64,000 nucleotides of DNA, from the NCBI RefSeq assembly GCF_003568865.1, contig NZ_CP031115.1:2418001-2482000 (forward strand). Direction: 5' to 3'. Made by a program: the position numbers and the translations under genes. Below are positions 8,960 through 16,560 of this stretch, one piece after another. Numbering within the stretch: the first letter of the stretch is position 1; the number at the start of each line of letters is the position of its first letter. The stretch is from Rubrobacter indicoceani (GTDB taxonomy: Bacteria > Actinomycetota > Rubrobacteria > Rubrobacterales > Rubrobacteraceae). Below the pieces are notes generated by a model. That model did not search any database. It saw only the letters and a list, made by a program, of their open reading frames with translations, and was not told the origin of the DNA.

Positions 8960-9861
8960 GGCGCCTCCGAAGGCCCGCCGACCGGGTCCGGCCCCGGGGT
9001 TCCGTCTTCTTTATAGAGGCCGTCGAGGCCGAGAGCGCCGAGCGTCCTCCGGGCGAAGTCGAACCGTCGCAGCGAGACGCGGTCGCGCCAGCCGAAGGCG
9101 AGCTCTTCCGGGTCGGGCAGAGCCCCTGCCCGGCGGGGCGTAAGGGCGAACCCGCCACTTCGAGCCGCCGGGATCCCGGCGAGCTCCCGTTCGTCACCCA
9201 GCAGGAGGCTCTCGTATCTGACGAGCCGGAGGTCCGGGCTGGTCAGGGGCGCGGCCTGGAAGAGCGGCACATAGTTCTCGACGCACCAGGCTGCGACACC
9301 GCGCTCGAACGGGTCGTGCGGTGGATCTTCCAGCAGGGGCCGGAGCTTCGGGTGATCCCGGCAGAGAACATCCCCCTGCGCAAGGAAATCGTTCAGGCCG
9401 TCGTGCCACCCGAGGCGCAGCCTCGACTCCGCTACGGCGCAGGGGTGTCGCAGCAGGAACACGCACTTCATCCCCGGGAACACGCGCAGCATCCACCCGA
9501 GCATCAGGTTCGCCCGAACCTCTTTTACGAGCCGCTTACGGGCCAGGATGCAACGATTGTAGCGCCCCGACCACCGGCTCGCGGAACGCCCGGCAAGGAT
9601 ATCCGCGACGGGCGACATGTAGGCCGGATACGAGCCTTCAGGACGGAGATAGGGTCTCTTTGTGTGACGGCGGGCGAGCCGTTCGAGCTCGGGGTTACGC
9701 TCGGGGTTGAAGGGTTCAAAGACGTATCGAAGCCCGGAGCGAGAGGCCATCTCCCCAGAGAGCCAGCTCGTGCCGCTTCTTGCGCTGCCGAGCAGAAGCG
9801 TAGCGTCGCGGTGATCCCCGCCGAGGTCGAGGCAGCGTCCCCCGACGATCCGGGCGCGCAC
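8956..9861 (-). CDS. sulfotransferase-family protein
   Basis: 301 residues. The N-terminal LLLGSARSGTSWLSGEM is the 5'-phosphosulfate-binding loop of PAPS-dependent sulfotransferases, and VFLLRHPCAVAESRLRLG matches the 3'-phosphate-binding (3'-PB) motif. It would transfer sulfate from PAPS, most plausibly to the polysaccharide made by this locus. GTG start behind a GGGGG stretch; the stop is fused to the next start (ATGA). A locus combining a sulfotransferase and a sulfatase-family protein suggests an anionic, sulfated or phosphorylated glycan (inference). Confidence 0.82.
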   Translation of the reverse strand: MRARIVGGRCLDLGGDHRDATLLLGSARSGTSWLSGEMASRSGLRYVFEPFNPERNPELERLARRHTKRPYLRPEGSYPAYMSPVADILAGRSASRWSGRYNRCILARKRLVKEVRANLMLGWMLRVFPGMKCVFLLRHPCAVAESRLRLGWHDGLNDFLAQGDVLCRDHPKLRPLLEDPPHDPFERGVAAWCVENYVPLFQAAPLTSPDLRLVRYESLLLGDERELAGIPAARSGGFALTPRRAGALPDPEELAFGWRDRVSLRRFDFARRTLGALGLDGLYKEDGTPGPDPVGGPSEAP

Positions 9862-9887
9862 CCCCCTGCTGCGGTACTCCGGTCGGT

Positions 9888-11450
9888 TCAGGTACTTCGA
9901 CTCTTCGCCTCCCGGCTCTCTTCGGCCAGCCTCAGCTTCAGGTCTTCCGTTGACTCGCCCTCCGGATAGTCCGTCGGACGCCTGAAGTCACGGTATCCGT
10001 CCGAATCCATCGCCGCGTACTTCACGGCGACCGCCGAGATGATAAAGAAAAACATCGTGGCCGGGTGGATATACCAGTGCCATTCTATAGTCGAGGAGAC
10101 GAGGTAGATCACGACCGCGCCGAACAGCCCGGCCAGCAGCCGCCTCCGGGTCCCCTCCGAGGACCACGTGGCCCACGCCACATATCCGACCAGCCCGATG
10201 CTGAAGGTCAGAAGCGCGAGAAAGGCGAAGATCCCGGTCTCGACGCCCTGCTCGAGGTAGAGGTTGTGGACCTGCTGCACCCCGGTATCTACATCACGAA
10301 ACTCCAGCCAGACCATGCTGAAGGTACCCGCCCCGCTCCCGGTCAGGAAGTTGTCCTTCCAGTAGTCCCAGGCAACGGCCCAGTAGTCCGCCCGGAACCC
10401 GATGCTGAGGGAGGCGAGCCTGCTCGTTGCGTCTTCGCTCTGGGAAGCCGGGGTGTCGAGCATCGCGGAGAGCATCTGCCCCGGCCCTCCGAAGCGAGCG
10501 AAAACAAAGACAAGCCCCAGGAGCGCAGCGACCCCGGCAAGGGCTGCGGCTGCGGTTCCAATGGCTTTTTTTCCGAACGGCTGGAGTTCGTATCTTTTGT
10601 AGAAAAAAGAGTAAGCCGCCTGCAGCACGAACGCTCCGGCGAGGGCGATAAGAAGGTCATTTCGGAAGGCCAGCCCGTCGGCCACGCGCTGCTCGTCGGG
10701 CTCGCCCGCCCCGAGAAGTCCCGGCAGCCCCTGCATCCTGAAGAAAAGCCAGCCCGTCGGGACGGCCACGAGAAAAAGGTTGAAGAGCGTCTGGAGCCGT
10801 CCGTCGGTAAGCACCAGAACAAGCGCGACCCCGATCACGAGCGCAAATATCCCACCCCGCGAGACGGTCAGGTACCCGGCCGTCGCGAAACCGCACAGGA
10901 GCGCGGCTGAGTACCCCCGAAACAGCAGGCTCGAAGACGTACTCATCCGGGCCAGCACCAAGGCGAAGCCCATGGCGATCACGGTCGCCGTCGTATTCGA
11001 GTAGCCGAGGGTAGAGTCCATCCGCACACCGTCCAGCGAGGCGACGGGATACTCGAGCGGGTAGATCTTCTGAAACATCCCGTAGCCGGTCAACGCAAGC
11101 ACCGTGAGCGTCGCTATATCCACTACCGGGGCGACCTGTCTCCCGGTCGAGAGCGCCGCAAGAACAAGCAGGAAAAAGGCGAAATACATCGAAGAGCGCA
11201 CGACCTCGGTGATGGTGTCGGACTGGCTGAGGGTCCAGAGCATCGAGAGCGCCTTGACCCCCACAAGCCCCCCGAGCGCCCCGAGCAGTATCCAGCCGAC
11301 CTTCGGCACGTCTGCATAGTACCGCCGGACAAAGAGCGTCAGGATCACCGCCGTAAAGACCCCGATGGCTATGGGCATCCAGCCCGTCGGCTCGAAGCTG
11401 TTTCTGTCCAGCATCGAGTAAGCCGTTGCCCCCATGAGGGCGAGCAGCAC
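9888..11450 (-). CDS. O-antigen ligase/polymerase (Wzy/WaaL-like) membrane protein
   Basis: 520 residues with 10-12 hydrophobic helices and a large extracytoplasmic loop. Near residue 380 it has VHNLYLEQGVETGIFAFL, the H-N-x-Y/F-L motif of the O-antigen ligase (Wzy_C) family. It would polymerise or ligate repeat units outside the membrane. The listed GTG start has no RBS and truncates TM1. The same frame stays open upstream to about 11640 and encodes a hydrophilic tail plus RRPGRLLTVFKALVLLALMG, so the true start may be an upstream non-canonical codon. Confidence 0.83.
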   Translation of the reverse strand: MLLALMGATAYSMLDRNSFEPTGWMPIAIGVFTAVILTLFVRRYYADVPKVGWILLGALGGLVGVKALSMLWTLSQSDTITEVVRSSMYFAFFLLVLAALSTGRQVAPVVDIATLTVLALTGYGMFQKIYPLEYPVASLDGVRMDSTLGYSNTTATVIAMGFALVLARMSTSSSLLFRGYSAALLCGFATAGYLTVSRGGIFALVIGVALVLVLTDGRLQTLFNLFLVAVPTGWLFFRMQGLPGLLGAGEPDEQRVADGLAFRNDLLIALAGAFVLQAAYSFFYKRYELQPFGKKAIGTAAAALAGVAALLGLVFVFARFGGPGQMLSAMLDTPASQSEDATSRLASLSIGFRADYWAVAWDYWKDNFLTGSGAGTFSMVWLEFRDVDTGVQQVHNLYLEQGVETGIFAFLALLTFSIGLVGYVAWATWSSEGTRRRLLAGLFGAVVIYLVSSTIEWHWYIHPATMFFFIISAVAVKYAAMDSDGYRDFRRPTDYPEGESTEDLKLRLAEESREAKSRST

Positions 11451-11646
11451 CAGCGCTTTGAAGACGGTCAGAAGCCGACCCGGTCGGCGGGGTCCGTCGT
11501 CCTGCCAGTCGGCCCGCAGGTGTTCGCTTGCGGTCGCCGTCTGCGGCCCGTCCTCTGAGGTCTCTCTTTTGTCGCGCTGGATCTCTGGTTCCCTTCGGGT
11601 CGCTGCCCCGGCTCGTCGGGGTATTCTATCCGGGTCTTCGCTCCGC

Positions 11647-12279
11647 TTACGGGCAGCCGTTCAAAACCACCCCCAGAACCTCCGCCCCGGCGTGATGGAG
11701 CGTATTTGCGGCCTCCCGGGCGGCTTTCTTGGAGGTCTTCTGCGCGTGTACGACGAGCAGTATCCCGCCGAAGCCCCGGGCCAGCCCCGGCGTAGCTACG
11801 GTTTCCGCAACAACCGGGGCGTCAAGTATAACGATGTCCCGGTCCCTTTCCAGACCCTTCACCGCTTCGACGAAGACCCGTCTTCTTGCAACGGTTACGG
11901 AGCTCGGGGAGACCGGTCCGGTGGTAACGACGAGCAGCCCCGGCGCAACCTCGCGCCCGTAGTCCGATAGCGGCCTTTCGCCGGAGAGACCGCTCGTCAG
12001 ACCCACGAAGTTCGGCTCGCCCAGCACGGCGTGGAGCTTCGGTTCCCGGAGGTTGCAGTCCACGACCGCGACGCGACGCTCCAGCCCGACGAAAGCTCCG
12101 GCAAGACCGAGACAGACGCTGGTGCACCCCGCCCCGGTCTCCGGGCTGGTTACAACAACCGTTCCTATCTCCCCGAGGGCTATGAGGTTGATCGCAAGGT
12201 CTTCATAGTAGTTTTTCACCGGCGAGTCCTTGCCCAGCAACAACTCAGTCTCGGGGCTTCTGGAGATCCTGCGCTCCAC
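11647..12279 (-). CDS. CpsD/CapB-like BY-kinase homologue with altered P-loop
   Basis: 210 residues from a GTG that overlaps the TAG of the Wzz-like gene (TAGTG). The P-loop ATPase fold of bacterial tyrosine kinases is clear: VVVTSPETGAGCTS (Walker A position), RVAVVDCNLREPKLH (Walker A'), DIVILDAPVV (Walker B). However, the catalytic Walker A Lys of the usual GEGKST is Cys (GAGCTS), and there is no Tyr cluster at the C-terminus. It is adjacent to its usual Wzz partner. I infer a regulatory ATPase-fold protein with weakened or no kinase activity. Confidence 0.8.
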   Translation of the reverse strand: MERRISRSPETELLLGKDSPVKNYYEDLAINLIALGEIGTVVVTSPETGAGCTSVCLGLAGAFVGLERRVAVVDCNLREPKLHAVLGEPNFVGLTSGLSGERPLSDYGREVAPGLLVVTTGPVSPSSVTVARRRVFVEAVKGLERDRDIVILDAPVVAETVATPGLARGFGGILLVVHAQKTSKKAAREAANTLHHAGAEVLGVVLNGCP

Positions 12280-13112
12280 TATCCGGGTTTCTTTCCGTTG
12301 CCGTCGGTGGTCTCCGTCCCGAACGCTTCGTAGTCCGGGATCGTTCCGAGCACCGGCGCGTGGAGCGTGATCTCCGCATCGCGGGCGTTCCGCCAGCTCC
12401 GGGTCCGGGTGTCGAGCAGAAAGGCCGCCCCGCCTCCGACGACGCACCCGATCAGCCCGGCGCTCAGAAGGTTGAACACGGGCCGGTATCCTCCGCTCGT
12501 GGAGGCGGTGACCGCCCGGTTCTCCAGACGCACCTCGTTTACGGTACCAACCGCACCCTCCGGCTCGGTGGCCGGGATGCGCTCCGCGAGAAGCTCCGTG
12601 TAGGCGTTGACCGCCTGTATCGCCATCTGCGGCTCTGCGGCGGTGAACCCGACCTCGACCCCGGAGCTCCCACCGCTCCGGTCGAAGTACCCTATGTCCA
12701 GCGCCTCTCTGAACTCGTCCGACCCGGCGCTCCAACCGCTTCTACTCGCGGCTTCGTCTACCAGAGCGTCGTCGGAGGCGACCTCGACGTAGGCGGACCC
12801 GGCGAAGCCCTCCGTTTCGAGACCAGAGATCCCGTCGTTCCTTGACTCCACCGCAAGACGCGCCTCCGCCGTGTACGCAGGCTCCCGCGACAGGGTATAG
12901 ACGGCGGCGATCAGCAGGAAGACCGAGATCACACCGAGTACCATCCACCTGCGACCCCAGATTATGTGCAGAAGCTCACCGAGGGTGGGGTCTTCTCCGC
13001 GCCAGCGCTCGTAAACCCGACCACCTCTCTCGGAGGGTTGGGCCGGCTCCGCGACCCTGCGGCTCCGGTATCCGCCGGAGGGTCGTTTTTCGGTGTCCCT
13101 AGTAGATGTCAC
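12279..13112 (-). CDS. Wzz/YveK-like polysaccharide chain-length / co-polymerase protein
   Basis: 277 residues. A cytoplasmic Arg-rich tail (1-45) is followed by the Wzz N-terminal signature TLGELLHIIWGRRWMVLGVI with TM1 (~55-75), an extracytoplasmic domain, and TM2 (~215-235), then a basic cytoplasmic tail. This matches the transmembrane activator of BY-kinases in Gram-positive capsule systems. The GTG start overlaps the end of the TPR gene, and the stop overlaps the kinase-like gene, so the three are translationally linked. Confidence 0.84.
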   Translation of the reverse strand: MTSTRDTEKRPSGGYRSRRVAEPAQPSERGGRVYERWRGEDPTLGELLHIIWGRRWMVLGVISVFLLIAAVYTLSREPAYTAEARLAVESRNDGISGLETEGFAGSAYVEVASDDALVDEAASRSGWSAGSDEFREALDIGYFDRSGGSSGVEVGFTAAEPQMAIQAVNAYTELLAERIPATEPEGAVGTVNEVRLENRAVTASTSGGYRPVFNLLSAGLIGCVVGGGAAFLLDTRTRSWRNARDAEITLHAPVLGTIPDYEAFGTETTDGNGKKPG

Positions 13113-13965
13113 TGTCTACGACCGACGCTCCATAACCTTCCGGGTCGGTGTTGATCAACTCCAGAAGGGCCGGAGCCTGGCTGGACTCGTTGCGCGCCAC
13201 TATCTCGTAGGCCTGCTCGTACTGATCCTGCACGACCAGCCCGTCGGCCTGAGCCAGCTTCATTGATTCGATCAGATCTTCCTGGTTGCGCAGGGTCTCA
13301 CCCTCAAGACCCCGGGCCTCTCTTTCGGCCATCCGTATCGCGCGCCCTATGTTCCTTGTCCCTTCTTCCGGCTCACCCGTCCTGACCTGCACCCGCCCGA
13401 GGTTGTAGTACCCGAGCGTGTCCAGCTTGTCTATCTCGGCAAGCCTCCGGTATGCCTCTCCGGCCTCCCGCAGCTTGTTCTGCCTGAGAAGCGCCTGCGC
13501 TAGGCCGCTCGTACCCTCCCCGCCCAGGGGGTCCAAACGCTCCGCGTAACGGTAGTTTTCTTCGGCGGCCTCGAAGTTCCCCATCTCCATCTCGATGTTC
13601 CCCAGGGACAGCCTGACGACCAGGCTCTCCGGCTCCCGGAGCGCGGCCTCCTCCACGAACTCCTTTGCGCTGGCGTTGCGCCCCTGCCCGTAGGCTATCG
13701 AAGACTGAGCCTGAAGCGGCCTTACGCTGAACGGATCAAACCGGGCCGCCACGCTCGCCGCCCCGACCGCCCCGTTCAGGTTACCTGCAGCCTGCTGCTG
13801 CTCCTGACGCTCGATGTAGCGAGCCGAAACGTAGAGCGTCACCGCAAAGAAAAGCAGAACCATGAACAGAAAAACCGCCGAAGCTTTCAGAAATTTAAGG
13901 CTCAAGTGGACATCACCGGGCAGAGAATATCCACCCCTGCCCGGAAATACAAGGAACCCGGGCAA
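13099..13965 (-). CDS. membrane-anchored tetratricopeptide-repeat protein
   Basis: About 288 residues. One N-terminal TM segment (ASAVFLFMVLLFFAVTLYV) is followed by an extracytoplasmic TPR array from ~residue 55 with repeats such as GNFEAAEENYRYAERLDP and GYYNLGRVQVRTGEPEEG. It is probably a scaffold for polysaccharide assembly, being first in the Wzz/kinase/polymerase series. The listed TTG start lies inside the terminator region of the next gene, so an internal start near residue 20 (TTG of LSLKFLKAS) is also possible. Confidence 0.72.
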   Translation of the reverse strand: MPGFLVFPGRGGYSLPGDVHLSLKFLKASAVFLFMVLLFFAVTLYVSARYIERQEQQQAAGNLNGAVGAASVAARFDPFSVRPLQAQSSIAYGQGRNASAKEFVEEAALREPESLVVRLSLGNIEMEMGNFEAAEENYRYAERLDPLGGEGTSGLAQALLRQNKLREAGEAYRRLAEIDKLDTLGYYNLGRVQVRTGEPEEGTRNIGRAIRMAEREARGLEGETLRNQEDLIESMKLAQADGLVVQDQYEQAYEIVARNESSQAPALLELINTDPEGYGASVVDSDIY

Positions 13966-14173
13966 AGAGAAGAGGGCCTCCCCCGAAGGAGAGACCCTCT
14001 TCTGGTGCTCCGGGTCCGTAGACCCGGATCAGGCGTTGCTCCTCAAAGGGAGTTACTTACCTGACGATGCGCCGAGCGACGAGTCCGCCACCGACCAGAA
14101 GGGCACCCGCGCCGAGCGCGATCAGCGACGCGCCACCCGTGTCCGGAAGGACGCTGTAGGTCGCGGAAGCCGT
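13962..14173. repeat. 212-bp direct repeat, copy 1 (3' part of LPxTG gene plus its terminators)
   Basis: This segment is base-for-base the same as 14794-15005 (offset 832) as far as I can read. It spans the last ~39 codons of the LPxTG gene, its 3' untranslated region and both hairpins. The sequences diverge abruptly at 14174/15006. This indicates recent tandem duplication or gene conversion. Confidence 0.9.
13968..14027 (-). terminator. tandem hairpins downstream of LPxTG gene 1
   Basis: A perfect 9-bp inverted repeat (13968-13976 with 13995-14003, AGAAGAGGG arms) follows a second 7-bp hairpin CCGGGTC-CGTA-GACCCGG (14010-14027). On the minus strand they lie just after the stop codon, with a weak pyrimidine-rich tail. 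They probably terminate the LPxTG transcript. Confidence 0.7.
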
Positions 14174-14572
14174 GTCGTCGCCAGCCTCGGAGACACCGGA
14201 GACACCGCTGCCGCCGGAAACGGCGCCACCGTCGTCGCCGTCGTCGCCCTCGACTGCGACGCCGGTGCCGCCACCGGTCGCGCCGCCGACAACGTTGCCG
14301 TCGCCCTGCACGCAGTTCTGAACGGCCTCGACCGAAGCGTTGTTCTCCGCCGCAACCACAGCGACCGCGTCCTCACCCGAGGCGACCGCGTCGCCAGCGA
14401 CAACGTTGTTGTACTGCTGGACGATCTGTACGCAGTACTGCGTGTTCGTGCTGTTGTCGTTGAACGAATCGTTCACGCTGTTGTCCGTGCTGTCAACATC
14501 CTGCGCGAGCGCCGGGGACGCAGTCATCGCTACCATCGCCAGCGATGCCGCCGTCAAAGCTACTTTCTTCAA
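14057..14572 (-). CDS. LPxTG-anchored small surface protein (copy 1)
   Basis: 171 residues. The signal peptide MKKVALTAASLAMVAMTASPALA is followed by a mature part rich in Asn, Asp, Val and Gly with two Cys (QYCVQ and QNCVQG, about 45 residues apart). The C-terminus is a sorting signal: LPDTG, hydrophobic stretch, RRIVR. A sortase should anchor it to the cell wall; no sortase gene is in this window. TTG start with AGGAGGTAACTGGG. It is a paralogue of the protein at 14889-15476. Function unknown; the Asn/Asp-rich N-terminus could be adhesive or structural. Confidence 0.85.
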   Translation of the reverse strand: MKKVALTAASLAMVAMTASPALAQDVDSTDNSVNDSFNDNSTNTQYCVQIVQQYNNVVAGDAVASGEDAVAVVAAENNASVEAVQNCVQGDGNVVGGATGGGTGVAVEGDDGDDGGAVSGGSGVSGVSEAGDDTASATYSVLPDTGGASLIALGAGALLVGGGLVARRIVR

Positions 14573-14618
14573 CCCAGTTACCTCCTGTGTAGTTTGGGGT
14601 TGACCATTTACGAAGGGG

Positions 14619-14647
14619 AGTTTCCCACCTTCAAATACTCATGTCAA
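14619..14647 (-). promoter_or_regulatory. predicted sigma-70 promoter of LPxTG gene 1
   Basis: On the minus strand TTGACA (14642-14647) and GAAACT (14619-14624) are separated by 17 bp, about 50 bp before the start codon, in a locally AT-rich stretch. The paralogue has a -35 box at the equivalent place. Confidence 0.6.
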
Positions 14648-14793
14648 CAACAAAAGCCGTTTTTTTGCGTCTATTTTTCTAATTTCTTAACAAATCTGAA
14701 TAGTTTGTCGGTCCGGAGGGAGATGCTTTGGGTTTTACGGATGCCTTGCGAGACGATCGGCCAGGATTCAGGCAACCTTCGGGCTGCATGATA

Positions 14794-15005
14794 GCAAAGA
14801 GAAGAGGGCCTCCCCCGAAGGAGAGACCCTCTTCTGGTGCTCCGGGTCCGTAGACCCGGATCAGGCGTTGCTCCTCAAAGGGAGTTACTTACCTGACGAT
14901 GCGCCGAGCGACGAGTCCGCCACCGACCAGAAGGGCACCCGCGCCGAGCGCGATCAGCGACGCGCCACCCGTGTCCGGAAGGACGCTGTAGGTCGCGGAA
15001 GCCGT
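14794..15005. repeat. 212-bp direct repeat, copy 2
   Basis: Identical by eye to 13962-14173; it carries the 3' end and terminator hairpins of LPxTG gene 2 (arms 14800-14808 and 14827-14835). Confidence 0.9.
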
Positions 15006-15476
15006 CGTGCCGCCAGCAGCGCCGGTCGAGCCAGCAGCACCGGTCGAGCCAGCAGCGCCGGTCGAGCCGCTGTCGCCGGAGACGCCACCGTCGTCGCTGT
15101 AGACCGCGCCGTCATCGCCGCCATCGTCGCTGTAGACCGCGCCGTCGTCGCCCTCGACTGCGACGCCGGTGCCGCCACCGGTCGCGCCGCCGACAACGTT
15201 GTTGTCGCCCTGCACGCAGTTCTGAACGGCCTCGACCGAAGCGTTGTTCTCCGCCGCAACCACAGCGATCGCGTCCTCACCCGTAGCGGTGGCATCGCCG
15301 GTCTCGACGTTGTTGTACTGCTGGACGACCTGCTCGCAGACCTGCGTGTTCGTGCTGTTGTCGTTGAACGAATCGTTCACGCTGTTGTCCGTGCTGTCAA
15401 CATCCTGCGCGAGCGCCGGGGATGCAGTCATCGCTACCATCGCCAAAGATGCTGCCGTCAAAGCTATCTTCTTCAT
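14889..15476 (-). CDS. LPxTG-anchored small surface protein (copy 2) with short repeats
   Basis: 195 residues. It has the same architecture as copy 1: near-identical signal peptide, Asn/Asp-rich N-terminus, Cys pair, and LPDTG sorting signal with tail RRIVR. It differs by a central low-complexity insert with DDGAVYSDDGG twice and GSTGAA three times. The insert may act as a spacer lifting the N-terminal part off the wall. ATG start with AGGAGGTAGCTAG. No domain with known function was recognised. Confidence 0.86.
   Translation of the reverse strand: MKKIALTAASLAMVAMTASPALAQDVDSTDNSVNDSFNDNSTNTQVCEQVVQQYNNVETGDATATGEDAIAVVAAENNASVEAVQNCVQGDNNVVGGATGGGTGVAVEGDDGAVYSDDGGDDGAVYSDDGGVSGDSGSTGAAGSTGAAGSTGAAGGTTASATYSVLPDTGGASLIALGAGALLVGGGLVARRIVR
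15013..15066. repeat. three 18-bp tandem repeats encoding GSTGAA
   Basis: Units at 15013-15030, 15031-15048 and 15049-15066 differ at only one base. A second 23-bp unit recurs at 15091-15113 and 15124-15146 (33-bp period). These in-frame repeats could vary in number between strains. Confidence 0.85.
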
Positions 15477-15522
15477 CTAGCTACCTCCTGTAGAGTGTTC
15501 GGCGTCAGCCGTTTGCATGACC

Positions 15523-15551
15523 ATTCTCGCAACGCAACCCTCTTATGTCAA
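15523..15551 (-). promoter_or_regulatory. predicted sigma-70 promoter of LPxTG gene 2
   Basis: On the minus strand TTGACA (15546-15551), 17-bp spacer, GAGAAT (15523-15528). It mirrors the promoter of copy 1, including the bases TTGACAT at the -35. Confidence 0.6.
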
Positions 15552-15682
15552 CGAGAAATATGGCCAAAAGTACAAACTTCCCATAATCTTCTTAAAATTC
15601 CTTCACATTCTCTCCGTCGAACCGGTTTCCGGCGAGGCCTGCTGAAGAAGTATATGGGGGTGCCTGTATGATCTGTACGGGG

Positions 15683-15720
15683 TCGGAAATCGCCGCGCTC
15701 CGGAACGCAGCGACTTCCGA
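15683..15720. repeat. 11-bp inverted repeat between the CAP and LPxTG genes
   Basis: TCGGAAATCGC (15683-15693) and GCGACTTCCGA (15710-15720) pair with one mismatch. It lies just beyond the stop of the CAP-domain gene and lacks a T-run, so it may be a weak terminator or an RNA-stabilising hairpin. Confidence 0.4.
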
Positions 15721-15744
15721 TACTGCGGTACGGTCGGGCTTCGG

Positions 15745-16293
15745 CTAACGAGCGCCGAAGTTCACGGTGTACATCGTTGTCTCGAAAGTCCCCCCGCGGC
15801 TGCTGGGATACTGTCCGGTTACCGCCCCGATGCCGACTTCCTTGAAGTTGCGATTAAGGATGTTGGTCCGGTGGCCGGAGCTGTTCATCCACGCGTTGTG
15901 CATGGCTTCCGGGGTGCTGTTGTAGCCGATGTTCTCCCCGTAGGTACGCCAGGGGTAGCCTGCGGCGGTGATCCTCTGTCCGGCGTTCTGACCGGTACCC
16001 TGGGTTGTATGGGAAAAGTAGCCGCGGTCGATCATGTCTCTTGAGTGTCCTCGGGCGGCCTTGACGAGCCGGGGGTGCACGCAGAGCTTTGAGAGGCCGT
16101 TGTTTTTGCGAACCTGATTGTGAAGCTGGAAGGTTCTGTACTCTGCAGCATTGAGCGACACCGAGCCACCGCCGCATTTCCTTGCCTCGTACCCGGCGGC
16201 CTGCGCGACCTTTGGCTGGGACAGAGAAATCGCGGCAAGCATCAGGGCTGCAAAGAGCAGAGCCGCCGCCGTGACAGGATAGTATCTCTTCAT
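15745..16293 (-). CDS. secreted CAP-domain (SCP/YkwD-like) protein
   Basis: 182 residues from the ATG preceded by GAGGGGGGAATC; an upstream ATG is less likely. Signal peptide to about residue 30, then a CAP domain: FQLHNQVRKNNGLSKLCVHP, ARGHSRDMIDRGYFSHTTQG, YGENIGYN, AWMNSSGHRTNILN, all hallmark motifs with the conserved His/Glu cavity residues. Bacterial YkwD-type CAP proteins are exported and of uncertain biochemical function. A standalone gene with spacers on both sides. Confidence 0.88.
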   Translation of the reverse strand: MKRYYPVTAAALLFAALMLAAISLSQPKVAQAAGYEARKCGGGSVSLNAAEYRTFQLHNQVRKNNGLSKLCVHPRLVKAARGHSRDMIDRGYFSHTTQGTGQNAGQRITAAGYPWRTYGENIGYNSTPEAMHNAWMNSSGHRTNILNRNFKEVGIGAVTGQYPSSRGGTFETTMYTVNFGAR

Positions 16294-16423
16294 GATTCCC
16301 CCCTCGGGAATAGCCTGCATCTCCGACTCAGAGCCGGTTTGCCGAATCTATACTCTCATAGACGCAAAGGTTATTTCGGCACGAACGCCTGAAAACTTTA
16401 GGTTTTCTCGCCCGGAGCCGGAT

Positions 16424-16560
16424 CAAAGGCTCTTGTAGGCGGCGGAGAGCTTCTTTAAGGAATCCGTAGCGGCGCTTCTATCGGTGGAGCCCGCGGAGAT
16501 AATGATGATGAAATAGTCTATTTCGCCGTCTCTGCGGAGGACTATCCCAGCGTCGCTTTT
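16424..16560 (-). pseudogene. C-terminal remnant resembling a class A beta-lactamase-like serine hydrolase
   Basis: Directly after the TAG of the next gene and in the same frame, 45 codons read KSDAGIVLRRDGEIDYFIII... to KKLSAAYKSL and a TGA. The pattern NDxGIV, a central beta strand, then an IS..Y-type final helix resembles the last 45 residues of beta-lactamase/DD-peptidase-fold proteins. No start or catalytic motifs remain. It could be a decayed gene, a recombination scar, or a readthrough extension. Homology is by eye only. Confidence 0.4.

Noticed and set aside
9888-13965. Bacteriocin or toxin-antitoxin genes in the polysaccharide locus
   Set aside because: The C39-like peptidase made this tempting, but no ABC exporter fusion, double-Gly leader peptide or small toxin pair was found.
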